The position numbers and the translations under genes were made by a program. The notes beneath the pieces are model-generated. The model worked only from the letters and a program-made list of their open reading frames with translations. It did not search any database and was not told the DNA's origin. Shown here in pieces: positions 1 to 9,754 of a stretch of DNA of 64,000 bases (within the stretch, counting starts at the first letter, position 1; each line of letters begins with the position of its first letter). The DNA is taken from assembly GCA_019565575.1 (NCBI GenBank), contig CP067379.1, positions 1,736,001-1,800,000 on the forward strand, in the 5' to 3' direction. Source of the stretch: Flavobacterium covae (GTDB lineage: Bacteria; Bacteroidota; Bacteroidia; Flavobacteriales; Flavobacteriaceae).

Positions 1-2
1 CA

Positions 3-527
3 GCTACAGCTGAAACAGCTTTTGAAAAAACGCCCGCTACCGCTTTAGAAATTACAGAACAAGAATATTTTGATAAAGCGACCCTTATGGTTGCTTTTGT
101 AAAATCGGGTGTAGAATTAGCTTATGAGACAATGGTTAAAGCAGGAATAAAAGAAGAATCTGCTTATTATGAGTCCTTACATGAAGCACCCCTAATAGCT
201 AATACAATTGCTCGTAAAAAATTGTTTGAAATGAATCGGGTAATTTCTGATACAGCAGAATACGGATGTTATTTGTTTGACCATGCTTGTAAACCATTAT
301 TGTCTGATTTTATGAAAAAAATAGATGTTAATTTAATGGGGAAAGAATACACTGATAAAAACAATAAAAAAGTAGACAATTTTGAACTAGTGACCACAAA
401 TACGATGATTAGAAATCATTCGATTGAAATTTGTGGAGCCAAATTACGTGCTGCCATGACTGCCATGAAAACAGTAGTAGGAGATTATTCTAATTCAAAC
501 AAAAGACATCAGTATGAACTTGTATGA
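3..527 (+). CDS. ilvC: Ketol-acid reductoisomerase, C-terminal part (class II, long form)
   Basis: This is the 3' end of ilvC; the gene begins before the window and is open from base 3. The enzyme makes 2,3-dihydroxy-isovalerate and 2,3-dihydroxy-3-methylvalerate from acetohydroxy acids with NADPH in valine and isoleucine synthesis. The visible part is the helical knotted domain, with the conserved stretches [18 protein letters not shown] and [17 protein letters not shown]. The long, duplicated-domain type (as in E. coli) is suggested by these motifs. The stop at 525-527 overlaps the ATG of ilvA at 514 by 14 bases, so the two genes were translationally coupled in one ilv operon. Reading frame is intact here. 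Confidence 0.9.
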   Translation, partial: ATAETAFEKTPATALEITEQEYFDKATLMVAFVKSGVELAYETMVKAGIKEESAYYESLHEAPLIANTIARKKLFEMNRVISDTAEYGCYLFDHACKPLLSDFMKKIDVNLMGKEYTDKNNKKVDNFELVTTNTMIRNHSIEICGAKLRAAMTAMKTVVGDYSNSNKRHQYELV

Positions 528-556
528 AGAAATTATATCCGCTAAAAATCAATTAA

Positions 557-2326
557 GAGGCTGTCCTAAAAGGGCAGCTTTTTTTATGCCGCAAATTCAC
601 GATATTGGTGATTGCTAGTAAAATTTAATTTTTCAAAAACAATTAGAAGGCAAAATCGAGTCATATAGTTGTATGTTGAGCAAGAACGAGTTGTTTTAAA
701 AGCTTTTTTCATTGAATCTGTAGTTGTAGCCACCATTTTTCTGAAATTATGACCAAGCGCCATTAGTAGAAACTCCATTTCTACCATTTCTAACCCAAAA
801 AATGTAAACCGATTAAATTTATTGTTGTTTTTTAGTTGTCCGAATACTGCCTCTACTTCAACAGGTCTTTTACTTCTGTGTTTGTGTCCTTTTTTGAGTT
901 TAGTAATTCTTTAGCTTCGTTTTTTAGGCAATTTAGAGGGTGATTGACTTCTATTTTTCGATTCCCTTTTGCTTTGTGGCATAAACTTCTCAATGGGCAT
1001 CCTTCGCATCGTTTAGCTTGATAATAAGTCACTTCTGATTCATATCCATTGCTAGAGATTCGCTTACCTATTCCTATGTTTTCCATTTTTGCCCCATAGG
1101 ACAGATATAGAAATCGTATTGTTGATTGTAAAATAAATTTTGCACTAAAAAGGATTCTCTTTAAGTTTCTTTTTCTGCTCTGCATGAAAATAATTGTACT
1201 TTACAAAGGGCTCAATTTGCTTGTTTTTAAGCATTTGGTAATTTTCTTCACTGCCATATCCAGCATCGGCGACAACTTCTTTACTTTGTCTATTATAGTT
1301 TTCTTCAAAACTGTTTAAGTGTGACTCTAATGTGTTGGTATCGTTGGTCGTTTGATGTATAGAAACGTGTGTAATAAATTGATTTTCAGTTGATATTTGA
1401 GGGTTGTAAGCTGGTTTGAGTTGCCCATTTCTCATATGATCTTCCTTCATTCTCATAAAAGTAGCGTCAGGGTCTGTCTTACTATAAGAGTTTCTATTTC
1501 CAAGTATTTCTAAATCCTTTTCGTATTTCTCTAATCTTGGAAGGTGTTCTTCCTGTAATTTCTGTAGTTCTTTTACCTGTTTCTTAGTCGGTTCTTTTAA
1601 CTTTTTATTCAATTCTGATAGCTTTTCTTTTAATTCATCTGAATTGATTTTTTTTGGCAATGCTTCTTGGTTAAGTTCTTGGTTTTCTGATTGTATACTG
1701 TTTTCTATATCAGATAAAATAGTGTTGATTTTTACTTCTAATTTCTCTTTGTATTTTTCAACCGAACCACGCCAAACAAAGGTGTATTTGTTGGATTTTG
1801 CTTCAATTTTAGTACCATCAATATATTGAACATCAAGGCTTATATAACCTAGGTCGACCAATATTTTTACTACTTCTGCGAATAAAACTTTGATTTTATC
1901 TTTCAAAATTTTGCCTCTAAACTCGTTAATGGTTCTAAACCCAGGAGTGGAATTGCCTGAGATAAACATAAAATGAATGTTCTCATTAAGTGCTTTGGCT
2001 ATTTTTCGGCAAGAATAGATATTTGACAAATAGCTATAAAACAATACTTTGATTAGCATTCTAGGATGGTAAGCAGAGCATCCACCACCGCGATAAAGCT
2101 TAACTATGTCGCTAATATCAAGTCTGTCAACTATAGAATCGACCAGTCGAACAGGGTGGTTATCATCAATTTTATCAAAAATATTGATTGGAAAAAGTTC
2201 TGGAGAATTGCCTGTCTGGTTTTTAAATGTTACTTTAGCCATTGCTTGTTTTTTGTCACCTCTAAAATACATGTTTTAGAGTAAAACAGCAATAAAAAGG
2301 CTGTCCTAAACTTTTTGGACAGCCTC
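557..2326 (-). mobile_element. IS1182-family-like insertion sequence, copy 1 (in ilvA)
   Basis: About 1.77 kb element bounded by inverted ends GAGGCTGTCC (557) and GGACAGCCTC (ending 2326), probably extending 1-2 bases further each side. Each end also contains its own short hairpin (for example AGGCTGTCC...GGACAGCCT near 2299-2324). It carries one transposase gene on the minus strand. It is the inverse of the copy at 38303-40074, and the first 375 residues of the transposase are identical. The only differences I noticed are two A-tracts one base shorter here (near 1094 and 891). No convincing target duplication flanks it. Family assignment rests on the transposase architecture. Confidence 0.85.
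584..2272 (-). CDS. IS1182-family-like transposase, copy 1, frameshifted
   Basis: DDE transposase of about 560 residues if read through. The N-terminal part (DUF772-like; [21 protein letters not shown]) recognises DNA. The middle holds [20 protein letters not shown] and a charged coiled region, followed by [13 protein letters not shown], which fits a catalytic DDE aspartate region. A Cys-rich stretch ([17 protein letters not shown]) and a C-terminal VEAVFGQLK...ALGHNFRKM complete it. The frame breaks after KENPF at a T5 tract (about 1146-1150) where six T would keep it open, and again at two shortened A tracts. The T5 break is also present in copy 2. Start could be the downstream ATG at 2242 ([11 protein letters not shown]). 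Confidence 0.8.
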
Positions 2327-3517
2327 TGCTTCCAGAGTATAAATATATCAACACAATATCAAGCCCATGTATATTTAAAAAGAGAAGATTTACAAACCGT
2401 CCGTTCTTTTAAAATAAGAGGAGCTTATAATAAAATTAGTTCGTTAAATGAGAAAGAGCGTCAAAAAGGAATCGTTTGTGCAAGTGCGGGTAATCATGCT
2501 CAAGGAGTTGCTTTTTCATGTAATTACTTAAAGATTTTTGGGAAGATATATATGCCCAAAACCACTCCAAAACAAAAAATTAAACAAGTACAATTATTTG
2601 GTCAATCATATATAGAAATCATACTAGTAGGTGATACCTTTGATGATGCCTATCAAAAAGCAATAGAAGACTGTAATAAAAATAATAAAACATTTATTCA
2701 CCCATTTGATGACCAAAAAGTAATAGCAGGTCAAGGAACAGTCGCTTTAGAAATTTTAGAACAATCTACAAAACCAATAGATTACGTTTTTGTGCCAATA
2801 GGAGGAGGAGGATTTGCTTCCAGGTATTGTAACTGTTTTTAAAGAACTGAGTCCACACACAAAAATAATAGGAGTTGAGCCTCTAGGTGCTCCTTCTATG
2901 AAAACAGCTATTGATCAAGGTAATACCAGTGCGTTAGACTCAATAGATAAATTTGTTGATGGTGCCGCAGTCAAACAAGTAGGGAATCTTACTTATCAAG
3001 TCTGCAAAAATACATTAGATGATATTATACTCGTCCCAGAAGGAAAAGTTTGTACGACCATACTAAAATTGTATAACGAAGAAGCATTAGTGGTAGAACC
3101 AGCAGGCGCTTTATCTATTGCAGCCCTTGATTTATATAATGAAAAAATAAAAAACAAAAAAGTAGTTTGCATTATAAGTGGCAGTAATAATGATATAGAA
3201 CGCACAGAGGAAATAAAAGAACGTTCGCTATTATACGAAGGATTAAAACATTATTTTATGATTCAATTTCCACAACGTCCAGGCGCTTTAAAAGAATTTG
3301 TAAATAAAATTTTAGGGGAAGAAGATGATATAACTTATTTTCAATTTGCTAAAAAAAAACAACCGAGAAAAAGGACCTGTTATTGTAGGTTTAGAATTAA
3401 AAAAACCTGAAGATATAGAAACTATCAAAAGCAAGATGAAAATCAATCATTTTGAATATAGATATTTAAATGAAACCCATGATCTTTTTACTCAACTGGT
3501 AAGTTAAAAACTCTTTA

Positions 3518-3555
3518 AAACAAGGCGTTAGTTCAATTTTTCTAATGCCTTGTTT
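3518..3555. terminator. Bidirectional terminator hairpin between ilvA and the S37 peptidase
   Basis: A 14-base perfect stem, AAACAAGGCGTTAG at 3518-3531 and CTAATGCCTTGTTT at 3542-3555, with a 10-base loop containing a T-run. It lies between two convergent genes and could end transcription from both sides. Confidence 0.75.
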
Positions 3556-3563
3556 ATTAAATA

Positions 3564-4842
3564 CTATTTTAACCATTTTGTTAATATATTCATGATTTTT
3601 TGCTGATCTTCTTTTGAAAAATGTTTAATTCGCGTAGCATGTGTTCCTTGAGGGAGTACCATTTTTAGAGCATCTAATTTTTCATTAGGAGTGGGAGCGC
3701 AAGCATACCAAGGATCTAATCCACCATAAATATATATTATTTTAGAACCTTTCTTTTCTATATAATCGCGTACCTGTTTAATGTATAATTTATCATATTT
3801 TAAATCAATATTTCGAGGAGTAAATCTATTGTTACTAGACGATTTAACAATACGTAGTAAATCTTTTACTGGATTTAGATCAAAACCATAATACCCTAAT
3901 TCTGTAAAATGTTGATAGAAAGAAGGTAAAAGACGGTAAACACCTTTGTCCGAATAGACTTCAAAACCTACAATATTATTTAAATAATCAAATAATTCTT
4001 TTGAAGAGGAATTAAGTGAAGGGATCTTATCACAATTCCCATTCCATTGCCAAAAAGAAAAAGGCAATTCTAAAACAGCATACTCAAAAGCTTCCAGAAA
4101 TAGGGACTTCATTAAAAGTTAGGTTATTTTTCTTCGCATAGGAAGCAACTTCTGTTTCAATAGCCGTTCTATTAAGCATTAAGAGTCTTTGTATTTGTAT
4201 GATTGAGTTTCTGCATTCAGGAGTACCAACGGTGGTGTTATAATGTTTTATAGTTCGTTCGTCTTCCGTACCGTTTATCATGGGAGCAACGTAAGGGATA
4301 GCCACATCTATGTCATTAGGATATTTAGACTTATAGATAAGTGTGGTTTCTCCTCCTTTACTAATACCTGTAGAAATCCATTTGCCAGTATATATTTTTT
4401 TTAATTTTTCAACTATCTGATGGCAATCCTCTATTGCTTGATTATTCGTTAAAAACTTCCAAGGAATAAGATTAGGTCTAGAATCACCGTAAAAACGATA
4501 TTCTATTATTAATTGATTAGTGTCTAATAACGAAGATAATTCTTTTTTTTCATAATGAGCATTATAACCCTCTGTTTCAACTACCATAGGCTTAGAATAA
4601 TCTTTATGAGAAAGATAAATACAATGCTTAAAAGTTCCTTTTGATAAATCATTATGATCTAAAGGTTCATCTAAAACAATTTTATAAGATTCCGAAAAAT
4701 CCTTAAGATTATTTATCTTTTCAATACTAGCTTTATTAAAAACTTCTTGAAGTTTTAAAAATAAATTTGATTTTTCTTGAGCAGTACAATTAAGACTAAA
4801 AAGAGAAAACAAGACAATGGATAAAAAACAAGAATATTTCAT
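3564..4842 (-). CDS. PS-10 family (S37) peptidase, probably prolyl tripeptidyl aminopeptidase-like, secreted
   Basis: Predicted secreted serine peptidase of about 425 residues, S37/PS-10 type. It starts at MKYSCFLSIVLFSLF (4842), a typical export signal ending near NCTAQ; a start six codons upstream is possible. The nucleophile is in GISKGGET, the acid in YGGLDPWYA and the histidine in GTHATRIKHF, giving Ser-Asp-His order. One break occurs at 4091-4097, where CTGGAAG replaces the expected CTGAAG; with one G removed the frame reads VPISEAFEYAVLELPF. Family members remove tripeptides from N termini and accept proline-rich peptides. Its place beside the hydroxyproline genes suggests a role in releasing collagen-derived peptides; that link is inference. 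Confidence 0.78.
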
Positions 4843-4980
4843 TTTAAAAATTTTAATCAAAAATCATAGAAATAGAAAATCAAAAAAAATAGTATATTAA
4901 CCTACTATGGTTTAATATTAACCACTTATATGATATGACATAAAAGAAAATATAGTTGTAAACCTGAATTAACAAAAAAA

Positions 4981-5829
4981 TTAGTTTTTAAATCGTTTTC
5001 TATAATTCATGGGTGATGTTTTTTTAATTTCTTTAAACTTTCTATTAAAATTAGAAATATTATTAAACCCCGTGAGTTCCGCAATTTCTACAACACTTAT
5101 TTCATGGTTTGATGTCAATATACGAGAAGCTTTTTCTATACGCAATTCAATCAAGAATTGAAAAAAAGTTTTATTTGTTCTTACTTTAAAATACCTACAA
5201 AAGGCATTTTTAGTCATATTAGCTATATTCGCAATTTCTTCTAATGATATTTTCTTATCAAAATTATTCATTACAAATTCATATACAACTTGCATACGTT
5301 TGCCTTCGGAATCAGTAATGTCTTTATTATACCTAAAAGACGAAAGTGATTTTTTTTAGAAAAAGTAAGTTTATTTAATAATTGCAAAAATTTAATAAAC
5401 TTGGTCGTATCTTTAGCAGTAGATAAATCGAATATAATCGAATATATTTTTTCTTTTTAGACAATACCTTATATCCATTACGAGTATCCTCTAAAAAATT
5501 GAGTATTTGAGTAGATTCAGGGAGTACTTGTAAGCTTTCTTTGATTACAGTAGCGTCAAAAAAGATAGAATGTACTAAACTTAATTCCTCCTCCTTGTTT
5601 ATCTCACTTTTAAAAACATGTGGCAAATTACTTCCAAAAACAATAATATCTCCAGCGTTATATTCAGATATTGTATCGCCCACTATTATTGTTCCTTCCC
5701 CTTTTCAATATAACTAATTTGAATTTCTTCGTGTTGATGAAGTTTATCATATAAGATCAACTCTTTGTCAAACTGATAAATGATGGCTTCTTCTTTTGCC
5801 TTTGGTATTTTAAAAGGAAATACTTTCAT
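4981..5829 (-). CDS. AraC-family transcriptional regulator (frameshifted), likely hydroxyproline regulator
   Basis: About 280-residue regulator starting MKVFPFKIPKAKEEA at 5829. The N-terminal cupin-like sensor contains HQHEEIQISYIE and YNAGDIIVFGSNLPHVF. The C-terminal double helix-turn-helix reads ISLEEIANIANMTKNAFCRYF and ISVVEIAELTGFNNISNFNRKF. Three homopolymer deletions break the frame: in a G tract near 5698, an A tract near 5455 and an A8 tract near 5350. Each is repaired by one added base. It is transcribed away from the deaminase gene at 5988, the usual arrangement for a pathway-specific activator. Hydroxyproline or a derivative is the likely signal, inferred from context only. Confidence 0.8.
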
Positions 5830-5987
5830 AAGTAGGTACTTGGTTTACTCAAATTTATAATTTCAATGTATTATTATCATTTTTTTGAGTATTATTTTTA
5901 ATAATGGATAATATAGTATCATTTTAAGCTAAAAACTGATTATTGCCTTGATGATATTCAAAATAATTTTGTCAAAAAACAGCAATT
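5830..5987. promoter_or_regulatory. Divergent intergenic region between araC-type regulator and hydroxyproline operon
   Basis: 158 bases of very A+T-rich sequence that must hold the promoters of both the regulator and the catabolic operon. TATTATTATC, TATTATTTTT and AATAATGG repeats near 5868-5905 could be part of an AraC-type operator, but I cannot define half-sites with confidence. Confidence 0.4.
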
Positions 5988-6923
5988 ATGAGTTTTCAAT
6001 GGAAAGGCGTAATGCCAGCAGTTACTACAAAATTTACAGCAGATGATAAGCTTGACTTGAATATGTTTGAAATAAATATCAAGGCACAACTTGATGCAGG
6101 AGCAGAAGGGATTATTTTAGGAGGAACCCTAGGAGAAGCAAGTACTTTATTTGAAGAAGAAAAAAGAGAACTTATTCGAGAAACAGTTCGTGTTGTAAAA
6201 GGTCAAGTACCTGTTATAATGAATATAGCAGAACAAACAACCAGAGGAGCTATAGAAGCCGCTAATAAAGCCGAATTAGATGGGGCTAGAGGATTAATGA
6301 TGTTACCTCCTATGCGATACAAAGCAACCGATTATGAAACCGTAATGTTTTTTTCTGAGGTTGCTAAAAGCACATCATTACCCATTATGGTATATAATAA
6401 CCCAGTAGATTATAAAATTGAAGTAACCTTAGATATGTTTGAAGAATTGTTAAAATTTGATAACATACAAGCAGTTAAAGAATCAACAAGAGATATTTCT
6501 AACGTTACCCGAATTAAAAATCGTTTTGGAGATAGATTAAAAATATTATCAGGTGTAGATACGCTAGCTTTAGAAAGCTTACTTATGGGAGCTGACGGAT
6601 GGGTAGCAGGATTAGTAGACGCTTTTCCCGCAGAAACAGTAGCTATTTACAAATTAGCAAAAGCAGGTAGAATAGAAGAAGCCATAGCAATTTACAGGTG
6701 GTTTTTACCTTTGCTAGAATTAGATATAAGTCCTCAATTAGTACAAAATATAAAATTAGCCGAAGTAGCAACAGGTATAGGAACGGAATACGTTAGGGCA
6801 CCTCGTTTGGCTTTAGCAGGAGCAGAAAAAGAAAAGGTTTTAACAATTATAGCGGAAGGATTAAAAACAAGACCTGTTTTACCAGATTATAAAAACCTGT
6901 CCGTAGCAACAGAAGTAGTGTAA
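5988..6923 (+). CDS. DapA-family 1-pyrroline-4-hydroxy-2-carboxylate deaminase (probable)
   Basis: A 311-residue class I aldolase-fold (DapA/NAL superfamily) protein. The signature loop is GGTLGEASTLF, the conserved tyrosine is in VYNNPVDY and the Schiff-base lysine is in AVKESTRD. Members beside hydroxyproline epimerase genes remove ammonia and water from 1-pyrroline-4-hydroxy-2-carboxylate to give 2-oxoglutarate semialdehyde. Neighbours coding for the epimerase, the oxidase and the semialdehyde dehydrogenase make this far more likely than dihydrodipicolinate synthase. It is the first gene of the catabolic operon, opposite the AraC regulator. Frame intact. Confidence 0.87.
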   Translation: MSFQWKGVMPAVTTKFTADDKLDLNMFEINIKAQLDAGAEGIILGGTLGEASTLFEEEKRELIRETVRVVKGQVPVIMNIAEQTTRGAIEAANKAELDGARGLMMLPPMRYKATDYETVMFFSEVAKSTSLPIMVYNNPVDYKIEVTLDMFEELLKFDNIQAVKESTRDISNVTRIKNRFGDRLKILSGVDTLALESLLMGADGWVAGLVDAFPAETVAIYKLAKAGRIEEAIAIYRWFLPLLELDISPQLVQNIKLAEVATGIGTEYVRAPRLALAGAEKEKVLTIIAEGLKTRPVLPDYKNLSVATEVV

Positions 6924-7008
6924 ACAAATGTAAACAACATATTTTAATAAAGTTTAGTTGATAGGCTTCTTTTCATAAGGTTGATAATGTTTTTCTGGAA
7001 GCTATCTT

Positions 7009-7034
7009 AACCTACAAGTAAAATCTTGTAGGTT
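7009..7034. terminator. Hairpin inside the hydroxyproline operon
   Basis: Perfect 10-base stem AACCTACAAG (7009-7018) and CTTGTAGGTT (7025-7034) with a six-base loop, in the 137-base gap between the deaminase and the dehydrogenase. It has no T-run, so it may be an RNA-stability or partial-termination element that lowers expression of the downstream genes rather than a full terminator. A CTGGAAG heptamer sits just upstream at 6995-7001. Confidence 0.5.
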
Positions 7035-7060
7035 GCTTTATTAAATAAAAAAAACGAAAT

Positions 7061-8656
7061 ATGATTACTGGGAAAAATTATATAGGAAGCCATTTAGTTG
7101 CAAGTGGTTCTAAAATTTTAAAAACGTTTAATCCGGAACTTAACCAAGATAACGATTGGAATTTTATAGAAGCAACAACTGAAGAAATAGAACAAGCTGT
7201 TCAACTAGCGCATAAAGCGTATCAAGAATACAAAAATTTTTCAGGTAAGAAAAAAGCCTTATTTTTAAATGCAATTGCAGATGAAATACTAGCTTTAGGA
7301 GATGCTGTTTTAGAAGTGTATGTTCAAGAATCAGGTTTACCAAGAGGAAGAGCCGAGGGAGAAAGAGGAAGAACAATAGGACAACTTCGTGCTTTTGCTC
7401 AAATGCTTGAAGAAGGAAGTTGGGTAGAAGCAACTATTGATACAGCAGTTCCTGATAGACACCCCGTACCTAAAGTAGATTTAAGAAAAATGCTTCATCC
7501 TTTGGGACCAGTAGCTGTTTTTGGATCAAGTAATTTTCCTTTCGCTTTTTCAACAGCAGGAGGAGATACTGCTTCCGCATTAGCAGCAGGATGCCCTGTA
7601 ATAGTGAAAAGCCATTCTATGCACATAGGAACGGGGGAATTAGTAGCTTCCGCTGTATTAAAAGCGGCACAGAAAACAGGAATGCCCGAAGGTGTTTTTT
7701 CTAATTTAATAGGAAACGGTATAACTCTAGGGACTACATTAGTAAAACACCCATTAATTAAAGCTGTTGGGTTCACAGGGAGCATTATTGGAGGTAGAAC
7801 ACTTTTTAATCTAGCGGCACAACGTCCCGAGCCCATTCCTGTATTTGCAGAAATGGGAAGTATTAATCCTGTTGTATTATTACCTAACGAACTAAGAAAT
7901 AACACCTCTTTTTGGGCTAAACAATATGCAAGTTCCATTACTTTAGGAACAGGACAGTTCTGTACAAATCCAGGTTTAATAATTGGATTAGAAAGCCCAG
8001 AATTAAACTCTTTTGCATCCGAATTAGCATCCGAAATTTTACAAATAGAACCTTCTTGTATGTTACATTATTCTATTAGAAAAAATTATGACGAAGGACA
8101 ACAAGAATTAAGTTTACAAAAAGGAGTAGAAATTTTAGCTATTTATGAGGGTAAAACAAAACCTAATTATGCTCCTCAAACCGTATTAAGGGTTAATGCA
8201 ACAGAATTTTTAAAGAATAAAACATTAAGTCATGAAGTATTTGGACCATTTTCAGTACTAGTAGTTTGCGAAACGAAAGAGCAAATGGCAATGGTTATAA
8301 ACAGCCTAGAAGGACAATTAACAGGAACAATTATCGCAGAATCAAAAGAACTAAGTCAATATAGAGAGGTAGTAGAAGCGTTAAAAGGAAGAGTTGGACG
8401 TTTAATCTTTAACGGTGTGCCAACCGGAGTTGAGGTTTGTGCGTCTATGCTACATGGTGGTCCTTATCCAGCCTCATCTGATTCAAGATTTACAGCGGTA
8501 GGTATTCATGCCGTAAAACGTTGGGTAAGACCTATAAGTTATCAAAATTGGCCTAACGAATTATTACCAGAAGAATTAAAAAATGAAAACCCATTAGGAA
8601 TTTCAAGAACCGTAAATGATCAATTAGAAATAACAACAGTTTTTATTACAGCGTAA
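7061..8656 (+). CDS. 2-oxoglutarate semialdehyde (2,5-dioxovalerate) dehydrogenase
   Basis: A 531-residue aldehyde dehydrogenase, close to the length of the KGSADH type III subfamily. It oxidises 2-oxoglutarate semialdehyde to 2-oxoglutarate with NAD(P)+. The Rossmann region shows GPVAVFGSSNFPFAFS and VGFTGSIIGGRTLF; the catalytic glutamate is in FAEMGSINPVVLLP and the catalytic cysteine in GTGQFCTNPGL. It is the last step of hydroxyproline breakdown in this locus and feeds the TCA cycle. The stop lies three bases before the epimerase ATG, so the two are probably co-transcribed. Frame intact. Confidence 0.9.
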   Translation: MITGKNYIGSHLVASGSKILKTFNPELNQDNDWNFIEATTEEIEQAVQLAHKAYQEYKNFSGKKKALFLNAIADEILALGDAVLEVYVQESGLPRGRAEGERGRTIGQLRAFAQMLEEGSWVEATIDTAVPDRHPVPKVDLRKMLHPLGPVAVFGSSNFPFAFSTAGGDTASALAAGCPVIVKSHSMHIGTGELVASAVLKAAQKTGMPEGVFSNLIGNGITLGTTLVKHPLIKAVGFTGSIIGGRTLFNLAAQRPEPIPVFAEMGSINPVVLLPNELRNNTSFWAKQYASSITLGTGQFCTNPGLIIGLESPELNSFASELASEILQIEPSCMLHYSIRKNYDEGQQELSLQKGVEILAIYEGKTKPNYAPQTVLRVNATEFLKNKTLSHEVFGPFSVLVVCETKEQMAMVINSLEGQLTGTIIAESKELSQYREVVEALKGRVGRLIFNGVPTGVEVCASMLHGGPYPASSDSRFTAVGIHAVKRWVRPISYQNWPNELLPEELKNENPLGISRTVNDQLEITTVFITA

Positions 8657-8659
8657 GCA

Positions 8660-9668
8660 ATGGGAAGAAAAACTTTTTTTTGTGTAGATGCACATACCTG
8701 CGGAAATCCCGTAAGGGTTGTAGCTGGTGGTGGTCCTGATTTAAAGGGAGCAAACATGAGCGAAAAAAAGACAACATTTTTTAAAAGAGTACGATTGGAT
8801 TCGAAAAGGACTAATGTTTGAACCCAGAGGTCATGATATGATGAGTGGTAGTATCTTATACCCTCCTGTTGATCCAGAAAATGATTTTGGAATTTTGTTT
8901 ATAGAAACCTCAGGATGTTTACCCATGTGCGGTCACGGCACTATAGGTACAATTACCATAGCTGTTGAAGAGGGATTAGTTACGCCAAAAAATCCAGGAA
9001 AAATTAGAATGGAAGCACCAGCAGGTCTTGTGCAAATAGAATACAAACAAATTGACAAAAAAGTAGAGTGGGTACGCCTTACAAATGTAAAATCCTATTT
9101 AGCAGCGCAAGATTTAACGATAGAATGTCCTGAATTGGGTGAAATAGTATTTGACGTAGCTTATGGAGGAAACTATTACGCCATAGTTGATCCACAAAAA
9201 AATTTTAGTGGGATACAAAATTTTACCGCAAGTAAAATAATACAATACAGTCAAGTGGTTCGTGCGCGTATAAATGAAAAATATCAAAACCAATTTATAC
9301 ATCCAGAAAATAATACAATTAGAGATGTAAGCCACCTATTATGGACAGGTACTCCAATTGATTCAAGTTCTTCAGGAAGAAACGCTGTATTTTATGGAGA
9401 CAAAGCAATAGATCGTTCCCCTTGCGGTACAGGAACCTCTGCTCGAATGGCACAATTACATGCAAAAGGAATCTTAAAAAAAGACGAAGAATTTATACAC
9501 GAAAGCTTTATTGGTAGTAAATTCATCGGACGAGTAGTTGAAGAAACCAATATAGGTTCTATACCCGCAATTGTACCAAGTATTCAAGGATGGGCTAAAG
9601 TTTATGGTTATAACAACATTATTATTGATGATGATGATCCATACGCTCATGGATTTCAGGTAATATAA
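8660..9668 (+). CDS. 4-hydroxyproline epimerase (frameshift near the 5' end)
   Basis: Cofactor-free proline-racemase-family enzyme of about 336 residues that converts trans-4-hydroxy-L-proline to cis-4-hydroxy-D-proline. The ATG at 8660 gives MGRKTFFCVDAHTCGNPVRVV. The frame then breaks at an A7 tract (about 8763-8769), where A6 would continue MSEKRQHFLKEYDWIRKGL into the rest of the gene. Both catalytic cysteines are present, in LPMCGHGTIG and DRSPCGTGTSARM. The DRSPCGTGT form with HypE-type surroundings favours hydroxyproline over proline racemase. First step of the pathway. Confidence 0.88.
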
Positions 9669-9754
9669 ATAGAATTAAAAATTAGGAAAGTATAGTGAAA
9701 ATAAATTTGCTAAGCATTTTTTTTAAATATCCCAAATCTCAAAAGTATTAAAAA

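Larger units (their letters stand above)
514..3507 (+). pseudogene. ilvA: Threonine dehydratase, split by an IS element
   Basis: PLP-dependent threonine deaminase, which makes 2-oxobutanoate for isoleucine. The ATG at 514 starts [14 protein letters not shown]; after about 14 codons an IS1182-type element (557-2326) interrupts it. The gene resumes at about 2327 with SINISTQYQAHVYLKRED and the PLP-lysine region RSFKIRGAYNKI, then a glycine-rich phosphate loop, and ends at 3505-3507 after an ACT-like regulatory domain ([20 protein letters not shown]). Roughly 8-10 codons expected between the halves are missing, so the insertion seems to have cost some sequence. Three further single-base breaks occur: CTTCCAG at 2329 and 2817 (CTTCAG restores the frame at 2817), and an A9 tract near 3352 where A8 fits. 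The small indels may be sequencing errors; the IS insertion is not a base-call problem and should inactivate the gene. Confidence 0.88.

Noticed and set aside
584..1185. Separate small minus-strand genes (584-787 and 853-1185)
   Set aside because: They are fragments of the transposase C-terminal region; the inverted copy at 39484-40047 reads through the same stretch as one frame.
5988..6923. dapA (lysine synthesis)
   Set aside because: The fold is shared, but the neighbours are all hydroxyproline catabolic genes, which favours the deaminase.
7164..7938. Long minus-strand open frames inside the semialdehyde dehydrogenase
   Set aside because: They are shadows of a well-conserved gene on the plus strand with recognisable catalytic motifs; the minus-strand translations show no family features.
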